Origin: Picochlorum sp. 'celeri'
Lineage: Eukaryota; Chlorophyta; Trebouxiophyceae
Direction of reading: 5' to 3'
DNA: 64,000 nucleotides
NCBI GenBank assembly: GCA_010909725.1
Contig: JAACMV010000024.1
Span: forward strand, 496,001-560,000
Positions 54,115 through 62,919 of this stretch are shown in pieces; the stretch's first letter is position 1; the number at the start of each line of letters is the position of its first letter. Made by a program: the position numbers and the translations under genes. The notes under the pieces are model-generated. The model was not told the origin of the DNA. It made no database searches and worked only from the letters and a program-made list of their open reading frames with translations.

Positions 54115-55262
54115 TAGCTATGTTTGATGGCAACCACGGTCTTGTGCTTTGGAGAATTCTCCATCTGTTGTACAGAGGAATCAAATCCAGCCATGGCCAT
54201 GGCAGCAGGCATGTCCAAGCCAACATAGTCCAGTAAATACGGCTCTGTGCTTTTGAATATAGTATATGGAATAGGGTTGTTCATGACTCGTTGAAATGCC
54301 GGCGTAACAGGGTTCATTTCCATGACACACAGAGCACCTCCAGGTCTCAACACTCTGTAAGCTTCTTTGAATATGTCAATTGTTGGCTGCTGAGGCAGTT
54401 CATGGCACACTAGGCACATTGATACCATGTCGAAACTTTCATCTAAGAAATCAGTCTGTTCCGCTAGGCCGTGAATCAACCGTAGTTTCCTAGACTCTAT
54501 GAGATGGGACTGGAGCACCCTGCCAGCAGCCACAAAGTGTGGAGACAGGTCAATGCCAGTCACTGTTGCTTCTGGGAATGCTTCCAACAGAGCCACGCTT
54601 GACAGCCCGGTTGCAGACCCTATATCTAGAATATCTTGAATATTTCTTGCTCCCTGCTTATCCAAAAGCTGCTTCATGCATTGTGAGTAGGTCGAACGGA
54701 GTCTTGAGTCCCCATTGGGATCCAACTCGGTATCAGAATACACTGTAGAGTGTACACTCTTTGCCGCCACAGTCGCCTCTAGAGCCGCATCTATACTCAA
54801 ATTGCCATTCTCATACGCGTGAAAAGGTACTTTATAGTACTCCGGAGTCTGCACACGAGGGTCCCGTGCGTTCTCAATCGCCTCTTCCCAGTTCACTGCC
54901 TCCTTCAGTGAACGAATCTCTCCTGCAAAGTCCAGGCCCAGTGCATCACCTCTCTTTACAATCTTCTCCCGAGCTGCTTTGGATGCCATTTTGAATATGA
55001 ATGGGTTATTGAACATTCCTTCTACTGCATTCATTAAGAATGTTTTCTTCATGTCACTGCTGCCCAAAACTGCGTCCTGCGATTTCAAACGGTCACCTGC
55101 ACAATATACCGGTGTTCTTGAATACCAACTATCCGGTCTGATACTGGCGATATTTCCCCTTCCAACTGAGTAATTACATCCATGTGGTTTGTATCTACTG
55201 TGCATGCAAAATCTTGGATCGGCATTGGCACCAATCGCGATTGAAAGTGAAGCCAATGCCAT
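54114..55262 (-). CDS. Plastid SAM-dependent methyltransferase (class I)
   Basis: First ATG at 55262 gives 382 aa. The N-terminal ~70 residues look like a transit peptide. A plant-conserved segment YYKVPFHAYENGNLSIDAAL precedes the Rossmann fold. The SAM motifs are ILDIGSATGLSSVALLEAFP (motif I) with TGIDLSPHFVAAG. SFDMVSMCLVCHELPQQPTI and AYRVLRPGGALCVMEMNP follow, and the C-terminal part reads YTIFKSTEPYLLDYVGLD. This resembles plastid UbiE-like methyltransferases of plants of unknown substrate. The gene is bracketed by the two copies of a direct repeat (54029-54114 and 55619-55728). Confidence 0.88.
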   Translation of the reverse strand: MALASLSIAIGANADPRFCMHSRYKPHGCNYSVGRGNIASIRPDSWYSRTPVYCAGDRLKSQDAVLGSSDMKKTFLMNAVEGMFNNPFIFKMASKAAREKIVKRGDALGLDFAGEIRSLKEAVNWEEAIENARDPRVQTPEYYKVPFHAYENGNLSIDAALEATVAAKSVHSTVYSDTELDPNGDSRLRSTYSQCMKQLLDKQGARNIQDILDIGSATGLSSVALLEAFPEATVTGIDLSPHFVAAGRVLQSHLIESRKLRLIHGLAEQTDFLDESFDMVSMCLVCHELPQQPTIDIFKEAYRVLRPGGALCVMEMNPVTPAFQRVMNNPIPYTIFKSTEPYLLDYVGLDMPAAMAMAGFDSSVQQMENSPKHKTVVAIKHS

Positions 55263-55694
55263 TGTACTCAAAGAACAATGCGCAGGGCTAAATTCTAAAT
55301 GTTAATGATGGCTTTATTATTATTGCACTACCAACCATATAAATTTCATTCAATTGAATGGATTATTACATTTCATCGACATTCAGTGTGGAGTAGCAGT
55401 CGTCATCATTCAGGTACACGTGTCATGATTGATCAATCCACCACCTCTTGCATGCAAGAGGTTGAGATGAGAAAGCCTCAGTGTCTTGATGAATGATTCT
55501 TTCAACTCATCCGAGCTGTATCTTGTTCAGTGTCGACACTGTTTCCCCCTACTTCGGAATCTGTTGGCCAAGAGCTCCATATGGAGCTCCATGCATGGAC
55601 CATGGTCATGGCCATGACATGGAGCGGCGCGCTTTTTAAATATCCTAATTAAGCATTGCTACAGTGTCGAATTGTCCAATCCAATCATTGAATC
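55263..55694. other. Divergent promoter region rich in perfect palindromes
   Basis: Holds ACCTCTTGCATGCAAGAGGT (20 bp, 55443-55462) and GAGCTCCATATGGAGCTC (18 bp, 55572-55589), then GACCATGGTC and CATGGCCATG, then repeat copy 2. The gene-free part is otherwise AT-rich. Confidence 0.75.
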
Positions 55695-55728
55695 ATGCTC
55701 ACATCCATGCACGTCGAGGAGGATTGTC
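55619..55728 (+). repeat. Direct repeat copy 2: promoter and first codons of ERCC1
   Basis: Partner of 54029-54114, 1590 bp away in the same orientation. It includes the AT-rich box GCTTTTTAAATATCCTAATT, which may be the core promoter, and the ERCC1 ATG at 55695. A 21-nt segment (TGTCCAATCCAATCATTGAA and one more base) is present only here. Confidence 0.9.
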
Positions 55729-56455
55729 GCAGTGATTTCAATATGAATTATCAACAGAATAATGTGGGCCAGACACTGTATCAGCTCGGGAATGCGATTG
55801 TTGTGAGCCCAAGACAAAAGGGGAATCCAGTGCTGAAATTCATTCGAAATGTTCATTGGCAATATGGAGATATACTTCCTGATTACATGCTTGGGCAGTC
55901 TATTGTTGGTCTGTTTCTGAGTCTTCGATACCACCTGTTGAAGCCAGAGTATATTCATGGGAGAATGAAGGCACTGAGGGCAAGTGGGTATCGAAATAGG
56001 GTGTTGATTGTTCAGGTGGATACGGAGGATGCGACGGTGCCGCTTGCTCAGGTGACAAAGGCTGCGATTAGTAATGAGTTTACCTTGTTCTGTGGATTCA
56101 ATGCGGCTGAATGTGCGAGGTATATAGAGACGTTGAAGAGTTATGAGAAGAAGCCTGCAGAGAGTATTCAAAAGGACTTGGGGTCTGATTATGCGAGTCG
56201 GGCGTCGTCGGTGCTGACGAGTGTGCGTGGGGTGAATAAAACGGATGCAAAGACGTTGGGGGATGAGTTTGAATCGCTTGCTGGGATATTCAGTGCATCA
56301 TTGGAGGAGGTGCAGGGGTGTGCTGGAATAGGGCCCACAAAAGCACGGCGTTTGCACGAAGCGTACGGTACTCTTGTTGTTGCGTATTGTTGTTATATAT
56401 TCATTGATTGATATGTGATGCGTGCAGGTGTCATGCTCCGTTTTACAAATCCTGA
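55695..56455 (+). CDS. ERCC1: DNA excision repair protein ERCC1
   Basis: Two exons, 55695..56362 and 56428..56455, phase 2, 231 aa. Removing the 65-nt intron (GTACGG...TGCAG) gives the terminal RRLHEACHAPFYKS, which fits ERCC1 tails. The central domain reads SPRQKGNPVLKFIRNVHWQY, then GDILPDYMLGQSIVGLFLSL and RYHLLKPEYIHGR, closely like ERCC1/Rad10. The helix-hairpin-helix pair is at about 175-222 (LTSVRGVNKTDAKTL and EEVQGCAGIGPTKARRLHEA). ERCC1 lacks catalytic residues and pairs with XPF to cut 5' of DNA lesions. The last 13 coding bases overlap the end of the minus-strand gene. Confidence 0.94.
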
Positions 56456-57324
56456 GATGTATTCTTTGCCATGATTGATAAGAATGTCTCCACAGATGAT
56501 ACAAGACCATGCTCTATTGGATCTGGAAGTACCTTGGAGAGAAATTCAGCCTCTGAGAATTGTTTAGCTAGGCGTCGGGATTCTTCAGTCGCCGCATCGT
56601 AGCATTCCTTCCTCAGCCGAGCTTCCTCCTGTCGGATGAATGACCTGGCTCTCATGCGAAGATGGACATCGTCAATCACGCTCACATCTCCTGGGTTGTC
56701 ATACAAGGCATCAATGGCAGAAAATGAAATAGGAATATCATGTTCCGCACAGTACGCTTCAAACTGCGTCACCCCATTGGACTGTGCAATCTGCCGTAGA
56801 TTCTGATCCCATTCTTGTACCATGATTCGTTCTCTCAATTGTTCTACTGCCTGAAGGTATCCTTTCGTCATAACTACTGTAAATGAAGCTCGATATGTAT
56901 CCCAAACTTTCTCCGCCTCTCGATGCATACGCTTGGGAGACGTCGGAACATGGTGAGGGTGCCCTGGCATGTCCAAAATATCCACATCATACTTAAACCG
57001 AACATCTGCCTCCTTTTGATGACGCTTCTCTTGAACTTGATGGTCAATATCTTTCTGACGTATACTCCATACTATGTTATCCAACGCATCCACTCGCGCC
57101 TCCAACGTCCTCATAGCATGTCCAAAATTCTCTTCCATGTGTTCAAGCTGCTCTCCCACCCTTTCGATAGCACTGGGTTCATCTCGAAAACTATGACATA
57201 TCAAGTGTTGAGATGTTCTTGTATTGATCGGTTCTATTTGCAAACCCAGCACAACGTGTCGTCTTTCGACGACATTGGTGTTTTTCTGAACACCAATGTG
57301 ATTTCCGATGGACAATGCAGCCAT
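56443..57324 (-). CDS. Unknown helical protein, possibly organellar
   Basis: 293 aa, one exon, ATG at 57324. A coiled-coil-prone helix (IERVGEQLEHMEENFGHAMR, then TLEARVDALDNIVWSIRQKD) lies at about residues 53-90. It is followed by HPHHVPTSPKRMHREAEKVW, then a long charged helical domain (FEAYCAEHDIPISFSAIDAL near 200). No family is recognised. The balanced composition, good length and consistent frame support a real gene. Its stop (56443-56445) lies inside the last ERCC1 exon on the other strand. Confidence 0.6.
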   Translation of the reverse strand: MAALSIGNHIGVQKNTNVVERRHVVLGLQIEPINTRTSQHLICHSFRDEPSAIERVGEQLEHMEENFGHAMRTLEARVDALDNIVWSIRQKDIDHQVQEKRHQKEADVRFKYDVDILDMPGHPHHVPTSPKRMHREAEKVWDTYRASFTVVMTKGYLQAVEQLRERIMVQEWDQNLRQIAQSNGVTQFEAYCAEHDIPISFSAIDALYDNPGDVSVIDDVHLRMRARSFIRQEEARLRKECYDAATEESRRLAKQFSEAEFLSKVLPDPIEHGLVSSVETFLSIMAKNTSQDL

Positions 57325-57759
57325 GTGTTTACGCCTTCTTATGCCACTATAGATGGGATTTCATAAAACATCAAAGTTTCTATTGTGTGGATTTGATTGG
57401 GTCGCAGTATCAACCATATACCCCATGACAATACCATTAAAAAACCCATCTGCTACACTAGTAGTGCCACACTCCTATTGTGATGACAAGGGTGATTTTA
57501 ATTGTGTTCCTTCTTTTTTTTCATGATCACGTATCACCAACACAAGGCATCTGGCCTCATGAGAGTATTCATTGGCTTGTCGATGCTTGCAAGCCTGTTT
57601 CCAAACCATACTACAATGTTGTGAGCCTGTGATGGGAGTATACTCCCATCCGGCGGATGGCTATTGGCCAATCGTATCTTGGGCATCTCAATCAGTGGTA
57701 CTCAAATGATGCTCTCTCTGTAACAATTATTTCCAAATAGTAACAATTGCAGTATCATC
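57325..57759. other. Divergent promoter region with a 20-bp palindrome
   Basis: GATGGGAGTATACTCCCATC is perfect over 20 bp at 57631-57650, about 110 nt upstream of the cyclophilin ATG. An ACACTAGTAGTG tract lies near 57457. No coding frame. Confidence 0.7.
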
Positions 57760-58563
57760 ATGGGTGCATCGCAGAGTAAACCAGAGGATATCGTGGCCAT
57801 TGCCAAAACTCCACTCCCAAGCTACAACCCACCCCTTGGCAGCCCATCGCCATCCAATCCCCTGGTCTATTTTGATATGAAGTTGGGAAGATATGGGGAA
57901 GGAACTCCCTTGGGACGCATTGTGATGGAAATCAAGACGGATGTCACACCCAAAACAGGAGAAAACTTTGTCATCTTGAGCCAATCTCCAGCTGGTGAGG
58001 GGTACAAAAACTCTCGTTTCCATCGAATTATTCCTTCTTTTATGTGTCAAGGAGGAGATTTTACCAACGATAATGGAACCGGTGGGCGTAGCATTTATGG
58101 AAACAGATTCCCTGATGAAAACTTCCAACTTGGGCATTTTGGGCCAGGGATTTTATCCATGGCAAATGCTGGGCCGAATACGAATGGATCGCAATTTTTC
58201 ATCTGTACAGCAGCAACACCATTTTTAGATGGAAAGCATTGCGTGTTTGGGCAGGTGGTGGAAGGGTTTTCTGTTGTCAAAGCCATGGAAGCCTGTGGTT
58301 CTAGATCCGGTGATACAGCCTTTGATGTCATGATTGCCGACTGTGGGGTGCTTGAAGGCGAGGCAGCGTCTCCATCCAAGGGATCGACGACATCGCCTCA
58401 GGCGATCGCATCATTCTCATCAACTAAGAGGCCATGGGCCATGTCTCCTTGCATTCCAAGGAAACCACTTGTGAGGATGGTGAATCAGCCTCGTCCAGGA
58501 CGTCTTCATTCATCTACAAGACCAGTCCAGATGCCATTCAAGGCAGTATCATATTTACATTAA
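57760..58563 (+). CDS. N-myristoylated cyclophilin-type peptidyl-prolyl isomerase
   Basis: 267 aa, one exon. It begins [10 protein letters not shown], a textbook N-myristoylation signal (Gly2, Ser6), so the enzyme is probably membrane-tethered. The cyclophilin domain spans about 35-205, with catalytic [20 protein letters not shown] (Arg and Phe of the active site present) and [20 protein letters not shown]. The position of CypA Trp121 is Phe here ([17 protein letters not shown]), which usually lowers cyclosporin A affinity. The C-terminal 60 residues are Ser/Pro/Arg-rich and unassigned. It is tail-to-tail with the REEP gene (38 nt apart). Confidence 0.93.
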   Translation: MGASQSKPEDIVAIAKTPLPSYNPPLGSPSPSNPLVYFDMKLGRYGEGTPLGRIVMEIKTDVTPKTGENFVILSQSPAGEGYKNSRFHRIIPSFMCQGGDFTNDNGTGGRSIYGNRFPDENFQLGHFGPGILSMANAGPNTNGSQFFICTAATPFLDGKHCVFGQVVEGFSVVKAMEACGSRSGDTAFDVMIADCGVLEGEAASPSKGSTTSPQAIASFSSTKRPWAMSPCIPRKPLVRMVNQPRPGRLHSSTRPVQMPFKAVSYLH

Positions 58564-58601
58564 ATAATTGTATACACACATACGTCACATGAGTAGTAGT
58601 A

Positions 58602-59231
58602 TTACCGGATTCGAGACCTGGGTGCAGAGGGAGGAGGAAACGATCCATCAGGCATTCTCAGAAACCATTCTATCCCAGGAACTTTTATCAACACATCTTG
58701 CAGTGCATCAAAGATGTATGCCACCTCTGGAACCCAGAAGGATTCACACACCCACGCCACAGCCTGGTCAATGTATGGATAGTACAGATGGAGAAATGGC
58801 CGAACAAATTGTGATGTGAGCCGATAGGCACCTCCAAATCGAGGAAGCTGCAACCATAAAAGGAATGCTAGTTTGAGCGGTGAATAGTATGGCATCCATC
58901 GTACGATACCAATCTTTGACAAGATCTTCTCAGCAACATTCCACATCCCAAAGATTGCCCAGTAGAGCAGCCACCGAGATGCCTCATCCGTGTCCCCATG
59001 CACTCTCATGTATTCTATAGCTTTAAAAGATGCATATGCTGGATATAGGGTTCCCACCACCGCACTACAACGACACAAGGAGCAATCTGTGAGCATTCCC
59101 TCGGCCTCACAAAAGTGGACATGTGTGTCCATGGCCAACAACCCAATACAAGTGGCAACATCTGCCCAAGAATGGACATATCCACGACGATGTATCAAAT
59201 GCAGCTGTGACATAGCAAAGCATCGTACCAT
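58602..59231 (-). CDS. REEP/HVA22 (TB2/DP1) family membrane-shaping protein
   Basis: 209 aa from ATG 59231; the start is uncertain. The TB2/DP1/HVA22 domain covers about residues 60-150: GTLYPAYASFKAIEYMRV, RWLLYWAIFGMWNVAEKILS, YYSPLKLAFLLWLQLPRFGG and AYRLTSQFVRPFLHLYYPYI. These are the family's YPAYxSxKAI, WLxYW and P-xFxGA-x-Y motifs. Such hairpin proteins curve the endoplasmic reticulum. The first ~55 residues (rich in His and Cys) do not look like the family and may be a non-coding extension or a mis-called first exon. A GTGAGG...TGTAG stretch inside them resembles a short intron but does not restore a clear start. Confidence 0.82.
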   Translation of the reverse strand: MVRCFAMSQLHLIHRRGYVHSWADVATCIGLLAMDTHVHFCEAEGMLTDCSLCRCSAVVGTLYPAYASFKAIEYMRVHGDTDEASRWLLYWAIFGMWNVAEKILSKIGIVRWMPYYSPLKLAFLLWLQLPRFGGAYRLTSQFVRPFLHLYYPYIDQAVAWVCESFWVPEVAYIFDALQDVLIKVPGIEWFLRMPDGSFPPPSAPRSRIR

Positions 59232-59506
59232 GCGACTTCTCCCAACCTGTTGGAATACGGTTGCAGAAGAATCTGCAACCCAACCTGCGTTGGTGCACTC
59301 GTTATCATACTCTATTCATTTACTATTATTATTCATTAGTATATATTCCAGAAGAGCGGATGATTTTCTATTATTATGCACTCGACAAAGGTGAAATGTT
59401 TAAATGGGCGTCCTCGGAATTAATAAATACCTCAACTCATCATGAGTTGAACAATTTCTCGTTTCCTCCATCTCTCTGTCTGATAGAAAACCTCAATGAA
59501 TTCATC

Positions 59507-60076
59507 ATGATTCTAAGGAAAGGAACCATTGGTCTGAGAATACGTAGCGAACATGGTATGGTTCGGCAAAACTCTGCACTCTTGAGTAAGAAACAGTCAG
59601 TGAGGCACAATCGACGGCATTCAGTTCGTCCCATCATCATCGCATCAGGAATGCATGTTCCTTCAGATTCTTTCAATGGATGGTCACCAGAACGGATGGC
59701 CAGCAATTTGCTAGAGACGTTTCTTACTGTTGTAGCAGTCAAGATTGTCCTGGCTCAACTGCAAGGATCTGGGAGAGGAGATCTGGCATCATATAATGCC
59801 CAAGGGTATCAGAACCTCGTAGATTTTATAGAAGAAAAGCCTTTGACGAGGGATAATGCGTCAACGTGGCTGAAAGAGCTCATGGAAAGGGATTTAATGA
59901 TTGCCATGAGAATTATTGAAGTGAGATTAGCCTATGCAAAACATGATTTTGAATGGCATAATCTTCAATCGCTGTGTTTGGACACGTTAGAGAAGGAGAA
60001 TGTGAATCTTTTACGACAACATGCCATGGATCATGTTCAATTTGATCAACCCCAGGAAGACGTTGATGGCAAATGA
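59507..60076 (+). CDS. RbcX-like Rubisco assembly chaperone
   Basis: Start taken at ATG 59507 (189 aa); an ATG at 59392 in frame would add 38 residues. A basic Arg/Ser/His-rich leader (LRKGTIGLRIRSEHGMVRQN) suits plastid import. The RbcX domain (about 65-180) reads NLLETFLTVVAVKIVLAQLQ, then YNAQGYQNLVDFIEE, LKELMERDLMIAMRIIEVRL and AYAKHDFEWHNLQ. This matches the four-helix pattern of RbcX: TxxAVxxVLAQL, NFxxxxxxxD, LxxRIMxVRxxYA. RbcX dimers clamp the C-terminus of the Rubisco large subunit during assembly. The divergent middle loop suggests the type II (eukaryotic) form. Confidence 0.75.
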   Translation: MILRKGTIGLRIRSEHGMVRQNSALLSKKQSVRHNRRHSVRPIIIASGMHVPSDSFNGWSPERMASNLLETFLTVVAVKIVLAQLQGSGRGDLASYNAQGYQNLVDFIEEKPLTRDNASTWLKELMERDLMIAMRIIEVRLAYAKHDFEWHNLQSLCLDTLEKENVNLLRQHAMDHVQFDQPQEDVDGK

Positions 60077-60853
60077 GAGTGTTTCGGAACTGCACATGTG
60101 GTAGTAGTAGTAACCGTGGCGCCCAAAACGGATGGCCAGGCCGGGATGGAAGTTAGTGACCATCATATGTATCCTCTGAAGGGGAGCATCAATCAATCTC
60201 GGTTGCTGTCGCGACCGATTCGGTCCCCTCAACCCTGATCGGTCATCGAATCTGTCACGGGAGCGCTGTAAAAATTTTCTACACTATTATTTCGATTCTA
60301 TTGTAAAAATTGTACGTGGTGTGTGCTTGATAATGTCTAACCTGCGGTGTAAAAGCCCCACGACGTGTCTTCCCGGTGCATGCTTTCTGCTCAAATAACA
60401 ACGCCTGTGTCACCACTGTGTTTCCGATAGTCGACAGGGTTCTGCATCTGAAATATTTTTTGTTGTTTATTGACGCGGAAAGCATGGTGTCGGGGGAGGT
60501 GTGAGGTTCTGCGGCGCACCTGCACGTGGAGGCGATGCTGATCTCAGCCAGGCATTGCCCACAGATCTCGGGGGTCGGTGCCGCTCGAGAAGGATCTTCA
60601 TCTCCATTGTCCTTTCTTCTAAAGTTTTAGTAAAATGTATCGTATTTTGCGACGAACTTGCGAGGATATCGGTGGAAATGAACGCCCCACGCACGTGTGA
60701 CTGGGGGGTTTGAACATGTGTCATCGTATCTCGCCTGCGTGCTGATGTATTGACACGTTCTGATGTGTTGTGCAGCGATCCAGTGTTCTCCATATGAGCA
60801 GAAATAGGTGAACATATTGACTCCATCTCAAGATTTCGCATTCCAGGTTGGAC
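60077..60853. other. Intergenic upstream of the GATA gene
   Basis: 777 nt. GTCGCGAC (60208-60215) overlaps the hairpin GACCGATTCGGTC (60213-60225). GTAGTAGTAGTAA lies near 60102. The middle part (60480-60720) is less AT-rich and several frames are open, so a 5' UTR or non-coding exon of the GATA gene is possible. AG just before 60847 would be its acceptor. No recognisable protein. Confidence 0.5.
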
Positions 60854-62062
60854 ATGGCTCATGTGCACCCGTCCATGAGGTCTGATCCATCAGCATTGAG
60901 AAGAAGTGTAGATTCAAGGTTGGTAGTGACGCGTGTAGTTGATGATAGTGAATTCCCATATCACAGTGGTGAAATTAATGGGGTGAAGTGTTGCACCAGG
61001 TGTGCAGCAACAAAAACCCCACAGTGGAGAGAGGGTCCCTATGGACCAAAGACACTGTGTAATGCATGTGGTGTGAAAAGAACGAGAAAGTTGAGAGCTG
61101 AACAAGATGGTGGGAAACGCAAACGATCGAATGGAGGGCAGGGCAATGCCAAGGTGAAGGTTGTGAGGGGTACCTCACAGGCAATGGAACACCCTGTTCT
61201 TCATCCAACAGAAGACTTTGCGAAAAGGCCATCTCATCAATTACAGGGTCAAAACTCAATAAATAGTGGGAAAATTGGCGCAGATGCGGTCAGGAGGCCG
61301 ACACGGAAAGCTGCTGAGGAGGCAGCATTCCGAACTGCAAGATATGCCAAGACAGGAGAATGGGGAAACCTGAATTCCTCATCCCCCATGAAAAAGTCCA
61401 TGTTCAAATTTGACGTTAATGGCAATCAGACAGGATCGTCTTCCTCAGATGTGATCTCTGGTCCATTCTCGGACGTTCCTGAAGAGACTGCCTGGATGCC
61501 ACATGAAAAAGTGGCCGGGGGAGGTTCATCACCATACACCCCAGATTGCGCCGTCAGAACGTCTGACGATTGCTTTGCTGCAATCAATCTGATGACAATG
61601 TCTGCTAAAAATTCACTGGAGGATACATTCTTCTCACAGCCACGCCATGGGACCCCTGAATCTTCGCCATTGAAGATGTATCCATCCAATGCAGATGTAG
61701 AAGCTGCACTGAATAAAGTCGCAGATCTCTGTGGCGGAGTCTTCTCAGACAGTAATATATCGATTCTGAGCCAATCAGTTCCACCATCGAAAGTGTCAGA
61801 TCTGATCAAGCTGACAGATGAATTGTCAGATATGCAACATACCGTCAGTGAAGCAGAGACTGAGGTCTCTGCCCTTGCAGCCATGTTGGCAGTGAAGCAA
61901 GCAGCGTTACTCGAAAAGCAGTACCGTGCAAGTATGAGTACAGAGAAATTACGCCGCTTTGTATATGAATTGGAAACTCAATTTGGCCTGACATACAAGG
62001 TCTTGCCAAAGATTCGAGTAGCATGCATGTCTCCCACCTTGAAGAAAACCAATTCCATATAA
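60854..62062 (+). CDS. GATA-type zinc-finger transcription factor
   Basis: First ATG at 60854 gives 402 aa. The GATA finger at about residues 45-72 reads [20 protein letters not shown] and [15 protein letters not shown], that is CxxC-x18-CxxC with [19 protein letters not shown], typical of plants. A basic stretch follows. The middle is Ser/Pro-rich. The C-terminal ~95 residues ([20 protein letters not shown], then [20 protein letters not shown]) form a predicted coiled coil, suggesting dimerisation. The finger binds WGATAR sites. The coiled-coil tail is not usual for plant GATA factors. Confidence 0.92.
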   Translation: MAHVHPSMRSDPSALRRSVDSRLVVTRVVDDSEFPYHSGEINGVKCCTRCAATKTPQWREGPYGPKTLCNACGVKRTRKLRAEQDGGKRKRSNGGQGNAKVKVVRGTSQAMEHPVLHPTEDFAKRPSHQLQGQNSINSGKIGADAVRRPTRKAAEEAAFRTARYAKTGEWGNLNSSSPMKKSMFKFDVNGNQTGSSSSDVISGPFSDVPEETAWMPHEKVAGGGSSPYTPDCAVRTSDDCFAAINLMTMSAKNSLEDTFFSQPRHGTPESSPLKMYPSNADVEAALNKVADLCGGVFSDSNISILSQSVPPSKVSDLIKLTDELSDMQHTVSEAETEVSALAAMLAVKQAALLEKQYRASMSTEKLRRFVYELETQFGLTYKVLPKIRVACMSPTLKKTNSI

Positions 62063-62497
62063 AGACATGCAATACCATTGAGGAGAGAGTTTTGATCATT
62101 CGTTTCACATTTCATACAATCACAGTAGGGCTTCACTGGTATTTGGTATCTCTCTGCCCAGGTGTTGTCTATGGTCAATCATGATGAAGAGACATCATGC
62201 CGTTCCCACGGTGTGGAAGCGTTTGGGTCCATCCTGTGAGAGAGAAGAGAATTGATGATGTTGGTACCGTTTCCTTGGATATTTTTCCCATACACGAGTG
62301 CATGCCCAGCCTACGTGACGCAGGACTTGAAGAACATGGTCAAGTTACTGTGATGATGGGCTCGTCCGCAGTCTGCAGTCGACAACAGAAGAAGAAGACG
62401 AAGAAGAGAACACACACTGTACAGGTTTCACGTGTGTTCGTACTACCACTGTATTTTTTCCGCATTATTTCCATTCCATTTTTTTTTTATTTGTAGT

Positions 62498-62807
62498 ATG
62501 CTCCGAAACCACTCTCCCAGTCAAACACAGTTCTTGACCGAGAGCACATGTCAATTCTGTGGTAGAGCTGGACGAATCTTCTTCGACACAGAACCGGATA
62601 AGCCGTGGGTACCCGTCTCGTTTTCTCCCTCTTTAATTCATTATTTTGCCGCAATATCGTGCTCAAAGGTCAATTTTTGTTTTTAATTGACGAATTTGTA
62701 GTACATTATCCCATTGTGGTGCTGAAACGGTTGTTTCCTACGAGCAAGGGCCGGAAACGTCTTCGTTGTCGAGAACAATAGAAGACTCGAATCCACTCTT
62801 GGTTTGA
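62498..62807 (+). CDS. Possible small zinc-binding protein, model tentative
   Basis: Exons 62498..62604 and 62702..62807 (donor GTGGGT, acceptor TGTAG, phase 2) would give 70 aa: MLRNHSPSQTQFLTESTCQF, CGRAGRIFFDTEPDKP, then TLSHCGAETVVSYEQG. A CxxC and a later HC could bind zinc. The ATG follows TTGTAG at 62491-62496, so it may instead be an internal exon. An upstream piece starting ATG 62171 (MVNHDEETSCRSHGVEAFGS) and ending at a GTGAGA donor (62238) would join it in frame. No family is recognised. Treat as a hint. Confidence 0.35.
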
Positions 62808-62919
62808 TTATTTACGGATATTATTCCACGTTTTTGTACTTGCAAACGGTAGGGATTGATTGCAACGGTGAAAGGTTGTCGTAGAAGTAACGAGAAGAAT
62901 CTAGACCTTGGACGCGACA

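Noticed and set aside
54029..55728. Methyltransferase locus as a transposon with terminal repeats
   Set aside because: The repeats are direct, not inverted. They correspond to the ERCC1 5' end, and no transposase or short target-site duplication is seen. Kept only as a duplication finding.
56363..56411. ERCC1 C-terminus read through to a stop at 56411
   Set aside because: The unspliced tail is hydrophobic and unlike ERCC1. The phase-2 splice gives the expected HAPFYK-type end.
59431..59745. Minus-strand frame opposite the RbcX gene
   Set aside because: Antisense to the conserved RbcX domain, with no family features.
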